Part shown: positions 24,592 to 36,756 of the stretch, piece by piece
Position numbering within the stretch: the stretch's first letter is position 1
Layout of the letters: every line of letters starts with the position of its first letter
Assembly (NCBI RefSeq): GCF_029784155.1
Contig: NC_073693.1
Span: 169,685,104 to 169,749,103, forward strand
From: Uranotaenia lowii
Lineage: Eukaryota > Arthropoda > Insecta > Diptera > Culicidae
Reading direction: 5' to 3'
DNA length: 64,000 nucleotides
Made by a program: the position numbers and the translations under genes
Notes under the pieces: generated by a model
Told to the model about the DNA's origin: nothing
Database searches by the model: none
Seen by the model: the letters and a program-made list of their open reading frames with translations, nothing else

Positions 24592-27268
24592 AGGGTCAAG
24601 TGTGGTAATTATGAACACGGGGTAATTCCGAACAAGTGCATACGCGCTGCTGTGGGGGATGAATAATCACAAAAAGTTCCAAAAGTGGTAGTTTAACATC
24701 CTATTGATAGCTGTAAGGTGTTTCCGATCTGTTTTCAAATCGTAATAATATCATTTCAGATGTTTTGAAAAACCATTACCTTGTGAAACGGAAATCGTTT
24801 CGGACAGTGTTTAATGTTTTGAATATCTGATCATAGGAAATCCAGCTGGAATGTTGTTATCACCTATTTTACATCCAGTTGATGCTCTATCTTGATTTTG
24901 AAGAAATTTTGAAAAAAAATATTCGCACATATTCACAGATGAGTGATCATATGTACCCCATTGTTTTCGACCTTTGGGGTAATTATGGACACATCTTCTT
25001 ATGCATTTCCTGACATTTCTAATGCTTTTTAATGGTCAAATGATTTATTCATCAACTTAGGAGGCCATTCACTAATTACCCAAGCATTTCCAGACCCCTT
25101 TCCCCCTCCCTACCCTTGTTAAAAATTTCTTAAAAAACTACTAACCCCCCTTCTATAAAATTTTATCACATTAACGACCATGGAGAAATCTTAGCCGGGA
25201 TACATCAACACTCGGCATTTATATCCCAGAATCCACTGGACCAAATTCAATAAATTTCATAAATAAATTAGGTCTGCAATGTGTTAAGTTTTCAATTTTT
25301 GAGAAATTGATTTTTTTTTCCAAAATTGAGATTCGGATTTAGAAAGAAAAAAAAAAGCTATGCCAGTTCTTTTCAGTCTTAGCAAAAAACTTTTGATTCC
25401 CATTTTTTTAATCTGAAAATAAAATTTCAAACGTAGAAAAAAGTGAATAAAACAGAAATTTTGAAAAAAGCTCAATCCGTAACCAAATTTAAACAAGTCC
25501 GAATTTTGTTTGAATGCAATAATGATAAAAATTTGCTTTTCGTTGATAGAAAAAAAGGCAGTCACAAGTTTTACCGGTAATACCAAAACCAAAAACTTGT
25601 GTCCCAGGAATGGTTCTCTAATACCGGATACAGGTTTTACGTGCTTCCAAAACCAGGTTTTTTGGTAATTGATAAACAATAAGGTTATAAACCAAACTTG
25701 AAGAAATGTTTAATTTGACTAAAAATTCAATTCATCATTTGTTTACAAAAGGTTTGCTGATCGAGATTTTATTCATAACTGGGTGAAATTTAACATTATT
25801 GTGAACCTTATATCTCTGTGGTCAACAGTAAAATATCAAAAACCCTGATAAATTTAATACGTGAATAAGTCCACAAAGCAAAGATCAATTTTCCAGTATG
25901 GTTGGACAACGTGCTGCTATTCAGAACATTAGAATTACAGCAAATAATAAATGTTTATGTGTTAAACCAGGATATCATAGATCCAAAATCTATTTTTTGC
26001 AGTCTAATTTTTTACTTAGATACTTTTTTCAATGTTAATTTAAGCCTACCCCTTTTCTGATACCTGATAGATCCTTTTTTAAATGTTAATTCGTTCGAAT
26101 ATTTTTTTTTAATTTGGTGCAAAATAAACATCTTTTGGTTGAAGATTTTCTCTCTCTGTTTGTTGAGGAAAACTTCGGTAGTACTTCAATTTATTTTTGA
26201 AAGAATAGAGCTACTCATGTGATATTTCATACAGGTGATAAAAAAAAATTATAAGTGTCGATATTTTTCAAAACTGTCGATCATATAGAACTGACAAGAA
26301 TTGTAAAAAATGACTGTTCACTGATCCAAGAAGATTTTAAAGAGTGTTTTGTGAAACAACCCTTTAAAAATATTTTCGAATTTCCTGTATATGTATAGGT
26401 TGCAATTTCAAGATACATCGCACGTACGTGAAAAGCCAAGCCCACGACATTTTGGTGAAGACTTGATGTTTGCTGCGCAGGACATTTTAAACGGATATAC
26501 AAACTATCGAGTAGCTTAACTCGTCTAAAATTTCCCACGTATGGAGAGGTCCTATCAATTAAAAAGGTTCTGTAAAGAAATAAAGAAACGGAAAAAAGAA
26601 ACCAACCAAAACGTAAAATATGTAACGAAGAAATTAAACTCTCGAAACAGAAGATAGAAAAATATCAATTAAAAAGAACACTAAATAGCTATTTTTCTTT
26701 TGTTTTACATGTTAATTTTGATTACATTTGTTTATTTTGCAAGTTTTGTACATGAATTGGATAGAGTTTTTATAAAACAACCCATTTTCTTGTTACTGCT
26801 AATAATTTTTATTATTTGGTGTTGAATTGAAATTTTCTGTCACCATATAAATCATATTGGACAAGTCTCGGGGTAAATATGAACAAAGTCCGGGATAATT
26901 ATGAACAGAGTTTGGGGTGATTATGAACATAATTTTTTAAGTAAAAAATCACCATACACTGCTTACTATGGATGAATGTAACGTATAACTACTGTTACTT
27001 TTCAAAAATTTTATACCAAGTTCGTAATCCGTGTTCATAATTACCCCCTATAAAGTGGGGTAAATATGAACAGACGGGGTAATTATGAACAGACGTCCCA
27101 AGGACAAAGGTTGCGCCCAAAAAACAAAAGATGTCCTACAGAATGATTAAGAGCAAGGAAACATTCATTGATGGTAGCCTTTCAGAGTTTGTGATAAGAT
27201 ATAAACATTTGGTGGCTGTAAGTGTGCCAAATGAAGAAATTTTGTTCATAACTACCCCACCTAGCCCT
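24592..27268. mobile_element. DNA element with subterminal GGGGTAATTATGAACA repeats
   Basis: The ends are imperfect inverted repeats, AGGGTCAAGTGTGGTAATTA and AGGGCTAGGTGGGGTAGTTA (read inward). Variants of GGGGTAATTATGAACA recur close to both ends: near 24603, 24618 and 24976 on the left, and near 26869, 26890, 26918, 27057 and 27078 on the right (some inverted). Such clustered subterminal motifs usually bind a transposase. No transposase was read between them and the flanking target duplication is unclear, so the superfamily is not assigned. Confidence 0.55.
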
Positions 27269-27625
27269 ACTATCTATGTACGGTATGGTTTCGTAAGAGT
27301 GGATGGACCAACTGTGCTGAAGATCGTTAATGTTTGATTGGTTAGCATTTGAAAATAAGTGCAGTTTTGCTTTTTTCTTTAATACGGTAAAGCTAGGTAA
27401 ACTTTTTATTTCGAGTTGAACAGATTTATACCTTTGTTCACTGCACTGTTTTGAGCAAAGGAAGTTCGAAATCGTCTAGTCATGAGCCGAACTTCTTGTG
27501 TAGTGTGAACGAATTTCTGATGTAAGTGTAAGATCTAGTTGGTGTTTAATAATGTTATTCAAAACTTTGTAGATATACAAACATAACTCGAACATAATCA
27601 ACATGGCACGTAATCATGTTTTCGA

Positions 27626-27689
27626 CCTGTAAAATTACGGTAAATGTCCTGCTCCTTTTTGTTACAGGACATTTACGTAATTTTACAGG
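27626..27689. repeat. Hairpin: 25-bp inverted repeat with 13-base loop
   Basis: CCTGTAAAATTACGGTAAAT then GTCCTG on the left pairs with CAGGACATTTACGTAATTTT then ACAGG on the right with one bulged base. It abuts the inverted copy of repeat F, so it may be an end structure of that repeat. A related AAATGTCCTGTAA occurs near 24156. Confidence 0.75.
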
Positions 27690-27925
27690 AAATAATTTTT
27701 GCTGTGCGGCTGTACAGCTTACGAGCTCTGGGGCTAGCAAATATTGTTGTTTGAGGTTAGGTTTGAATGACTCATAACTGGACAAAACTTTCAGCTTATC
27801 GAAGAAATTTTTTTTGGATTTTTCAGCTATCTACACTAAGTTTTTCGCTTGTTTAATATTAAAAATGCTGGTATGAGACTTGAATTCCCAGATGACACTT
27901 AACCGTAGTTGTAAATCATGTGCTT
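27690..27925 (-). repeat. Dispersed repeat F, minus-strand copy (empty SINE site)
   Basis: It matches 4762-4807 plus 5240-5440 in inverted orientation. At 27873-27884 the bases ATGAGACTTGA pass directly into AATTCCCAGATGACACTT, with no SINE. This is the pre-insertion state of the site occupied at 4808-5227. Confidence 0.7.
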
Positions 27926-28402
27926 CACTCCAATGCTTGATTTTAACTTTGTGGACATATTTGACAGTGTTTGTATACTTTTCCACCACTCGCACACAGT
28001 AATTCTTTTAATAAACAACAGTTTGGTCACCTATCAATTTGATAATGATGGATTTTGAAGGAAACTGTGCAACATAATTTTTTGTCTTTTTCTCTTGTAT
28101 CGTAAAAATCTCAAAAATGCGTTAAATTTAAAATTTGAAAAAATGGTCGGATAGTATGTTTACAGGTAGCAGAATGCTGTCAAAATTTTGAATGTTAGAT
28201 TACTAGTGAACGAGCTATAAGCAAAACAAAGTGTCCCATTTCTAAAAGAATTAAGCTTTATATGAAATTTAAACTTTTTTCCTTTGTATAGGTATCTATA
28301 GTTTTAGAGGTATGTTTATGGTCATTATATGATAATTTTTGTATATTTAGAAAAACGGACATTTTCTATGAGAAAACCTGTATAGAACAAATGGCTAAAA
28401 AC

Positions 28403-29134
28403 TAGAGATGTATCGAATAGTGGTATTCGGCGAACGGCCGAAAACCGAATATTGACTTATTCAACTATTCGGCCAAACGAATATTCGGTCGAATATTCTG
28501 TTGAGTGTAGAGAATTGATTCCAACTGTGTAAGGTGAAATTTTCTACAAAAAAAAGATTTGCTGACTGAATGTTCTAGTCAAGACTCGTCTATGGGTCGC
28601 AGTTTAAAAATTCTGTTGAGTTTTTAAAAGAAATTAAAAAGCGATTCCGTCTTTATACTCCTTGTGTTATTTAATCGATTATTTTCATCCAGATGCATAA
28701 TAGGACATCAGATCTTCTTCAAGTAGAGGTCTCTTTGATTTTCAAAATGTCACCTATAGTTAGAAGGACATCAGATGAATTGTCGCTTCTAGGCACGGCC
28801 GGGTCTGAACGATTTTTTCGAAAAAATTGTAAAAAAGAGCATCTTAACAGAATCGAGGCGTTATTCTCAAAGATACAAGAGGTAAAGAAAGGAAATAACT
28901 TAAAATTTATTGTTTTCATCGAATCACAGCTAACGTTTTAAAATCCTATCTAGTTAAACAAAAGTTGATTTATATATGTAAATTTACTCTAACAAATCGT
29001 TTTTGAATACAACATTGGATTTATGGAATTGGATTTTTAAAATAAGGTTTGGCTCAACTATTCGGTGAGCCGAATATTCGGCTTAACGGTTTTTTTGGTG
29101 ATATTCGGCCGACCGAATATTCGGTACATCCCTA
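28403..29134. mobile_element. hAT MITE, 732 bp, 8-bp target duplication
   Basis: The ends are TAGAGATGTATCGAATA and TAGGGATGTACCGAATATTC (read inward), rich in CGAATATTCGG. The perfect 8-bp flank CTAAAAAC lies at 28395-28402 and 29135-29142. Both traits are typical of hAT elements. The frame at 28693-28941 has no transposase signature. Confidence 0.9.
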
Positions 29135-29142
29135 CTAAAAAC

Positions 29143-30940
29143 CCTATAAAATGGTGAGGTTTCAATTAAAAAAAGAACATAGGAACAGTGGGAGGACCTA
29201 GGGAATTGCATGATGGTAAAATTTCATTCGTTTTTGAGGGCAAAAAATATTGAGAAATGTTTATAATTTTTGCCCCTGAATGTATGCAGCAACATTGTCC
29301 ATCTTTTGAGTATATTCAACTGAGTCCAAACAAAAAATTACTGTTATTGATGTTTTAAGCTTTTTGTTCTAATTGGCATCAAAAAAATAATTGTGAAGAT
29401 TTTGAGATACTTTTAACATATCTCAAAAGTGATCAAAGTTACCCCGAAACATGAAATCTGGTTTTGTAACAAACATTTTGTTATAGCCACTAATGTCGTT
29501 AGAATATTCCAATAGAATAAAACCAACTCAATTTCAAAATTTTACAATTTCATATTCTATCGTTCTGTTTTCCTCATTACAAAAACTACATAACACAACA
29601 GTTTTTTTACGAAACCGAGATCCAATTTTTTGAGGAAAAATTATCAGTAACCGCTCGTTGAATTTGTATTATAAAAAATTATACCATATAAAAAATTATA
29701 CTATTATCATACTCTTAATTCCAAAAAATTTTCTATTTTCATACTCATGATTAGAACTGAGAAAAATTTAAAAGGTTTGGAATGCTTTTTTCATTAGTAG
29801 AGAGTGCTGTTTTCTGAACGTGTCGAAAAATGGAAAATATATTAGTCCCGGTAACGACACCTAGTGGCTCTCAGATAATCATTAAAAATCACGGTTGATT
29901 CTTACCCACGCTTAATGAGTTAAAATAAATATCGGGACAAAATGAACTTGATTTCATTTTTTTTTTTTTTTTTCAAACAAATTGCTGTTCAATCTAGGTG
30001 ATCACTCCTCTCTCCAAGCGGGAAAACCCCGTTAAAAATTATACAAAAACGCTCGAACTTCATAAAGATTTTGTACTTTTCCAAGTTGGTTACCCCTTGA
30101 ATTTTCAAATTTTTTCACTTCGTGGGAATGTACCCTAAACAAACTGGAGGCAAATTTTCCATTCGAGTGATAAATTTTCCAATAGGCGCTTTAGAAACGT
30201 AGGACCCCTACTGGCAGTCTAACATTCTTATCTTTCTTTTAACATTGTAACTATTATGTAATGTTCAACCTCTCAAATCCATTTTTTTGGGAAGAAAATA
30301 CACAGAAGTTTAGTTTTATCATTACACACCACTTTAGTTCTATGAATAACTTTTATCGATTAGTAAACTTTTTTTTCGAAAATTGTATAAATTTATGGGC
30401 TAAAAACTTGATTTCATCACTTTTTTGGTTGCAACCATTTAACACATTAGTTAATTTGATGATACGTTATAATTGCCGGTAAATTTATTGATTTAATATT
30501 TTCATTGACACGTGCAGCGAGATGAAATGCTAGAATCAACCATTTGTAAAGGAATGAAGAACAGGCGGATAGGCAAGCATCAGAAGACTTCAAAAACATT
30601 GTCATTTTACTAGGTACTTATAGATATTATTGCATTATGAAAATGATGGTTTCCACCCTGTTATATGAAATTATGGAGAGGTTCAAGAGATTAGCAAGCT
30701 GAACATAAGAAATAATTTCAACCTCGAGCTCCCTGGCAGGGCGAAGAAAGATGCCGAGTTAGTCAAAATTGAATTATAATAACGAGGGTAAATGTAATTT
30801 CATCGATTCATACTATCAATTTATACCATTTTTTTAAACTCAGTACGGTAATTTTCAGTTGATATCTACAGATATAATTTAAGTATTAAAGTCATCGAAA
30901 TTCATTTTTTAACCTACAATAAATGAAAACCAATATCATA
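29143..30940. other. AT-rich intergenic sequence downstream of the LRR gene
   Basis: No gene or repeat boundary was recognised. Poly-T and poly-A tracts are frequent. Confidence 0.5.
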
Positions 30941-30952
30941 AAAAGTGTCTTA

Positions 30953-30958
30953 TTTATT
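30953..30958 (-). terminator. Polyadenylation signal of the LRR gene
   Basis: AATAAA on the minus strand (TTTATT here) lies about 40 bases after the stop codon at 30996-30998. This gives an unusually short 3' untranslated region. Confidence 0.6.
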
Positions 30959-30995
30959 ACAACAAACTACTCGATCACATAGCGATAAAAGCGAG

Positions 30996-32805
30996 CTAAA
31001 AATCATCCATTTGCGTCTGAATGGATGCTGTGTCGCCTCGTTTGAAAATAATCATTCGATCGACTGCCCGCCGAGCATTTGCATTGTAATTCACGTAGAG
31101 CAGAAAACCAACGTTCAGCACCAGAATGACCGTCAAAATCAGCATGATAAACACTTGATAGCCGGCTGCATGGAACGAGGAAACGCAAGCCTTCCCATCG
31201 CCAAGCCCTAGCGCCATCTGTCTGATCTCGTCCATGCGCCCGTTGCTGGATCTGTTGACGGATCTTATCATTTCCAGGAGTTCCACCACTAATTTGTACT
31301 CGAAATCAGTAGACGTCGTACTTCTGGCAATCATTTCCAGTTGACGGTCAGCATCGGCGCTAAGATATTTGTCCACGTGCTGAATGGCTTGACTGTCGTT
31401 GAAATAAACACGATCTTTGTCCGATGTGGCACAGTAGATTCCCTGGACATTGGTCAGGTGGGACATTTCTCCGTATGGTTTGGTGCCGGCGATCGAAATT
31501 TGATGCTTGTTGCAAAATCTCACCAGCGTCGTCAGATAGGAACAGTTCCAGGAATTTGCAAACAGCCCAAGATAGGTCAAATTGGGCAACAGCTCAGGAA
31601 TGTGCTCGTAGTTCATTTCGATCAGGTTGTTACCATCTAAATAAAGTGTTTCCAAGTTTGGCGTCGAGGTAAGAACACTAATGTCCAGCTGGCGAAAGTT
31701 ATTGTAAGAAATATCTAAACGTCTAAGCTTGGATTGTTGGGCTAGAATTCCATGCTCAAGTGTTGCTATTTTTGTGTTTTCTAAGTTCAGATCCGTTAAC
31801 TGTTTCAGTTTAAGGAACGAAGTAAGTTTTAACGGTCCGATCGGATTGAATGAGACGTCTAATATAGCAATAGTTTGCAATACTGTTATGTTTTCAATAC
31901 TTCTGAGCTTATTGTTTGAAAGGTTGAGCGTATAAAGCTGTGAGTTCGTTGGATCATCCATGAATATTGACAAAAGAAAATTGTTGGACGCTGTAAATTT
32001 AGTAAGCTGTTGTGGAATTTTCAACGCTGTAAGCCGATTGCTATCCATAGATAAAGTTTTCAAGTGAGTCAGGCTACTCAAAAAGATATCACTCAAGCTG
32101 GTAATTTTATTTCCTTTAAGATCGAGAAACGCCAATGATGTACAGTTACTCAACAGGTTATCATGAAGAACTGATATTTGATTGTTTGCAAGGGACAAAT
32201 AAGCTAGCAATCCCAACTTTGAGAACAAATTTTCATCTAGATCTGATAGCAAATTCCCCGATAGGTTCAAATGATCGACTTTCACAGCATCATACAATGC
32301 TTTTTCTTTGATTTCCGTTATCTGATTCTGTGAAATATCCAATCTCAACAATTTGTCACATCCTTTAAAGATGAAATTGTTCAGCACCGTCAATCTGTTA
32401 CTGGATAGATTCAAATATCGCAGCTCCTTTGCGTGCTCAAAGGTGTACTTATTGATATTCTCGATGCCGCACTGGGTCACCTCCAAGTTTTGCATTTCCG
32501 GAAACGATGTGAACATTATTCGCGGGATTTCCGTTAGCTTGGAGTCATGAAATTCGAAAAAATACGGCCGAGGATATTCCGAACGAAACACAACTTCTTC
32601 AGCATCATGTGCTACACTTATGTTGTTGAATGCACATTGCCGTATGTTGTAAACGCCGTTCAGAAAATGATTGCAATCATGGATTTTCGCCAACGAATGG
32701 ACAATTAATAAGCTTGAAATTAATATTCTGTAACAAAAAAAAACACTCTTTAAAATTATAAGAAAATCACACATCAAATATTCAAGGTCACCTCAACCAA
32801 AACAT
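30996..32805 (-). CDS. Transmembrane leucine-rich-repeat protein (LRIM-like)
   Basis: A two-exon gene: exon 1 is 32792-32805 (ATGTTTTGGTTGAG), a 64-bp intron has donor GTGACC and acceptor GTTACAG, and exon 2 is 32727-30996. The product is 581 aa. This start is preferred to an in-frame ATG inside the intron (near 32777) because it yields a clean signal peptide, MFWLRILISSLLIVHSLA. A Cys-containing N-cap follows (DCNHFLNGVYNIRQC). About 13 leucine-rich repeats come next, e.g. LRYLNLSSNRLTVLNNFIF. A C-cap resembles LRRCT (SWNCSYLTTLVRFC). A single membrane helix lies near residues 527-549 (VFIMLILTVILVLNVGFLLY), with a tail of about 31 residues. The layout matches the transmembrane class of mosquito leucine-rich immune proteins; the immune role is inferred. 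No TIR domain is present, so it is not a Toll receptor. Confidence 0.9.
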
Positions 32806-33419
32806 CACTGCCTAGAATTACACAAAAACTCTTCAGTTAAACTTGAAATTTGTAAACGACAATCACGGGGGTTCGGTTGAAACTAAACGAGGAAGTTACA
32901 GTAGTGCAAATTATATGCCTGGTTAAAGATGCATTTCTTTCTTTTCCCTACAGCTGCTTCCGCATGCAGTGTTATCAGTGACGCAACCTTAAGTGTTGTA
33001 ACTGATGGACGTTCTAGCTTGATGATGCTTTGGAGATTTAATAACGAAAACGAGTGTGTTTGTTTTGACTATTTTTGCACAAACCTAGATAAATAGGCTG
33101 AATCTTGATACTTGTTACAATCATCTACTGAAAGGATATACACATATGTTTGAACTTAACCCTTCATTTCATGTTTTTTTATTTTTTCTTGAAAAAATTC
33201 TCAATAGTGCGCAATGATGAGTACATGAAGGGAAAAATAATGAAACAATATAATTTTCACACATTTCGAGTATTTAGCCAAAATATTAATTGTTGCAAAT
33301 TTGCAACAACATGAAATGGTTATACCTTTTTGTTCCTCACACAAGACAGCTAGAGATAAATGTTTACTCTAAGTTTATCTTGCACTAACCATAGTTTTAG
33401 CTCAAAAACTTCGTAAACC

Positions 33420-33560
33420 TAGTGTCTGGACACCATTTAGCTGGGGGTAGAACCTATGTATGCTGGTTATCCACCATGGGTGCACGGATTCACCGCAGTT
33501 TCTACCTAAGTATGTGCTTACATGCATCATTGAGATTAATTAGATCAACAAATCTCCAAA
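33420..33560 (-). repeat. Retroposon family delta, degraded copy
   Basis: On the minus strand it matches the element at 52232-52440, including AGAAACTGCGGTGAATCCGT and CCATGGTGGATAACCA. The CATA tail is reduced to GCATACATAGG. No target duplication was found. Confidence 0.65.
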
Positions 33561-33919
33561 TCTTTTTCAGTAACTTCATTTTTTGTGAAAGATGTTATGT
33601 GGTTTTATGATCTTCGTGTTCATGGTTCTTAAGCGCAATATACAACAATCTAAAAAAAAGTTCATTCTCGGCTGACAACAACGATTTATAAAACCATTAT
33701 AACACCATTAATACTTATTTGCAAAGAACCGAGTAACTGAAAATCAGGGAATACAAATTGTTGAAGAAACAATTTTTTTCAGAGTGATAAATAATTAAGG
33801 AAATTATTTATTTACGTCTTTGGTTGTCTAACCGTACAGACTAGTTGCTTAAGCCTAAGAAACTCTGCTTAAAACTAATTTAAACCTACGTTTACACATA
33901 TTAAAATCAAACAAATGAC

Positions 33920-34074
33920 TCACTGAGTTAAAACTTTTACAACATTTATCAATTGGATGGTTCCGGCCATATACTGTACGGTGATAGGGTATCCATAGGA
34001 ACTGACGTCGCCGAAGTGTCCTCGTGGATACGTATATATTGACACTTTGCAGTATGTTGCATTGTTTATTGAAA
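33920..34074 (-). CDS. Possible terminal exon of an unidentified gene
   Basis: Minus-strand reading after a possible acceptor (TTATTGGAG) gives SINNATYCKVSIYTYPRGHF followed by GDVSSYGYPITVQYMAGTIQ and a stop at 33920-33922. The residue mix (Gly, Tyr, Pro, Val, one Cys) is unlike translated AT-rich noise, and this short stretch is GC-richer than its surroundings. No domain was recognised and upstream exons could not be located with confidence, although short protein-like stretches occur near 35050-35100 and 35210-35260. It may equally be a pseudogene fragment. Confidence 0.3.
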
Positions 34075-34099
34075 CTCCAATAATAATAAAAAAAATATT

Positions 34100-35600
34100 T
34101 TCAATATTCCCTAATAAAGAAAACCGATGGATAAAATACCTTCAAAATGCACTCATATAACTTTTGTTGATTTTTTTTTATCATAGGTTTATTTATTAAG
34201 GCAATTGACATATAAGTTTCATTTTGCCGAGTTGATCACTATTTAATCCATATTAGTACAGGAAGGAGCCGTAATAGTTGCGGTGACTCAACTGTTAGCT
34301 TTGATTCTAATTTGGAAGAGGGAAGGGGAACGTTTAGGGTTCAATATCGAAAACGATTTTCCAATGGTACACATTCAGAAGAGTTAACGGAATTATAAGT
34401 AGGACAAAAATGAAACTGCTATTTCACCACTGATAAGCTGATATAACTTCCCCTGCATAGGAGAAAAATATTCATCGCCCAGAGTTCCTGGCACCAACTA
34501 GCTCATCATTCCCTAAGCTTCGTTTGCCGATCATGTAATGATACCAATAGCTAAATTTCGATTTTTTCGTAAATCTTTCGATTTTCATTTGAAAATTCGA
34601 AAATATTTTTTATGAATAGTTATGTAACTCAGTTAGTTAAAGTTTTAGTTTCACTGTATCGGATCAATTCCATTCTTATTGAAGAAGAGTGTATGATCTT
34701 TTGAAAATTTTATCCAAAGGGGAAATTTAAAAATGATCTAAAAAGTATATTCTGTAATAAAATGCCTAGACTACATCCTTCACCAGAATATCCTTTTTTA
34801 AAGAACTGCGAATTTTTCCTCAATAAAATAAATAACATTTCCGCTTTGGAAGTCTTTAAATCTATAACTTTTATTCATTTGCTAAAATTTATTTTTAAAA
34901 ACTGTTAAACTGTAATTCAATTATATTATTAATTTTTTTTTTTAATTTTAATATCTATTAATTGGAATAATTTTTTTTAAATATGAAGAATTGATTTACA
35001 TATGTAGGCACGTTTCAAATTTTGTTCCTCAAATTTCAAAGCTCAATGAATCTAGTACATTCCAACCATCGGGACCATATTCACTGGGAGGAAATTCGTA
35101 CACGTGGAGCAATTTTTGAATGCTAGCGCCCCATCACAACCAGTGTATTATTCACTTACTAAGCAGTTAAGACACGAACCTTTGGTTGATGGAAATGTGG
35201 TGCAGAGTTATATCAGTTTATCAGTGATTTCACCATCATGCACCGTTTCCTTATCACATTCGTTCTGAAAACATGAATACTGTAAACATTAATACTGTTC
35301 AAAAGATAAAAAGTAATTGAAGCATATTATGGAACTCATGTTACAAACTAGGGTACTACATTTTATAATGTTGAGAACATAAAATGCATTTGCATTTAAA
35401 AATTCAATGTACTAGTTTGGAAAAAAGTATGTTATTAATTAATTTACTTAAAATGTGAAAATATTTATTTCGAACCCAGAAAATCTTTCCCGGGGATCAC
35501 AATATAATATTTAAAATCATAGAAACACAGCGCTCGTTGTGTATGAAAAATTATAGATTCAAACTATTACTACAAATACTTCAACTACTCAAAAGTCATA
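34100..35600. other. Intergenic sequence, possible stray exons near 35050-35260
   Basis: Mostly AT-rich. On the minus strand a TTTTCAG near 35265 is followed by NECDKETVHDGEITDKL and a stop, and a CTCCCAG near 35090 is followed by EYGPDGWNVLDSLSFEI and a stop. Both are short and could be chance; they are noted because of the possible exon at 33920-34074. Confidence 0.25.
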
Positions 35601-35630
35601 AAGTTGTATTAAATGTGACCCTTTGGAAAT

Positions 35631-35739
35631 GTATTATCGAACTTAATAATCTGAGAATACATTTGAAAAAATACTTGGGCAGAAACTACGGTGAATTCGT
35701 GCACTCATGGTGGATAACCAACATACAACATACATACAT
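35631..35739 (+). mobile_element. Minimal group 1 retroposon (delta family), 109 bp
   Basis: The insert is the 3' end of the delta family (GGTGAATTCGTGCACTCATGG through GATAACCAACATAC) followed by a CATACATACATA tail. It is flanked by an 18-bp direct repeat with one mismatch, ATGTGACCCTTTNGAAAT, at 35613-35630 and 35740-35757. It shows that a 5'-truncated copy of this family retroposes with a long target duplication. Confidence 0.75.
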
Positions 35740-35891
35740 ATGTGACCCTTTAGAAATACAACTTTTCAACTTTTATGCAGGATATCTAACGAGGTTTCGT
35801 AATTAATGCCTTTTTTTTACTTTATGATACGAATGGTAGATGATCTATTCAAAAAGATTTTTTACTGTTTTTCCCATATTTCCACAGTTGG

Positions 35892-36084
35892 CTTGTGATA
35901 TAGCTCAGTTAGCAAGTCTGTTGTCTCCTGAGCCGATGTCCGTGAGTTCGAGCCCAAGAGTAAATATCGAACACAGTTGTATCGAATAAGTTTTTCAATA
36001 ACTATCCGCCAACTGTAACGTTGATAAAGTCGCGAATACCATAAATATGGTAAAACGACTATAAACGAAACAAAAAAAAATTCT
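35892..36084 (+). mobile_element. tRNA-derived SINE, about 190 bp
   Basis: The head has an A box TAGCTCAGTTAGCAAG and a B box GAGTTCGAGCCC, with tRNA-like spacing. A body follows (AAAGTCGCGAATACCATAAA), then AACAAAAAAAAA. The direct repeat ACAGTTGG flanks it (35884-35891, 36085-36092). The overall length fits the roughly 200-bp tRNA-related SINEs of mosquitoes. It is not a functional tRNA: the acceptor stem is not conserved. Confidence 0.85.
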
Positions 36085-36756
36085 ACAGTTGGTAGCCATT
36101 TTGTTCAGTTAGAGGATAATGGATCTGCATTATTTTTAAAAATGTATCAATAACATGGTAATATAACATTAAAATAATAATACTTTCATCGGAAAACATA
36201 TGTTTACACTGTTTAAACGATGAAACTTTCGAAAATACACTTTGTAGCCCATATACGTATCTAAAGGTGCTACCGTTGCATGATGTTGCAAATTTGCAAC
36301 AATTAATAAAAGGCCATTATATCAGACAAAAATTAAAAAAAATCTTCAAATTGTATTCGATTGTGTTAATTGCATTACTGAAAATGCGAAAATATTTTTT
36401 CCAGTCATTTTTTTTTCCTAGGTGCGAATTAGACTAGGTCAAAATTCTGAAAAATAAGCCTTTTTAAACATTTCATATTTTTCAGATTGAAGTTGGTCTA
36501 GTTTGTATATATATACTCGGAAAGTTATTTTTATAAATTGAACCGTATTTTGAAGTTAGAAAATTGATTGCCATGAAGAAAAAAGTTGACTATTTGAATT
36601 TCTGCATAATTTACAACAGCTTTAATTATTTGTTGCAAATTTGTTACTTTATGAAACGAAGGGTTAAAGTCCAATTTGAGTAAGAAGATTTTCGAAAATT
36701 TTGAATCTCTCCGATCTTAAGAGTTACGGTTTAGAGAAAAGACCATACTTGACTCT

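Noticed and set aside
35892..35960. Candidate tRNA gene on the plus strand
   Set aside because: The promoter boxes are those of a SINE head. The acceptor stem is absent and the unit is bounded by a target duplication.
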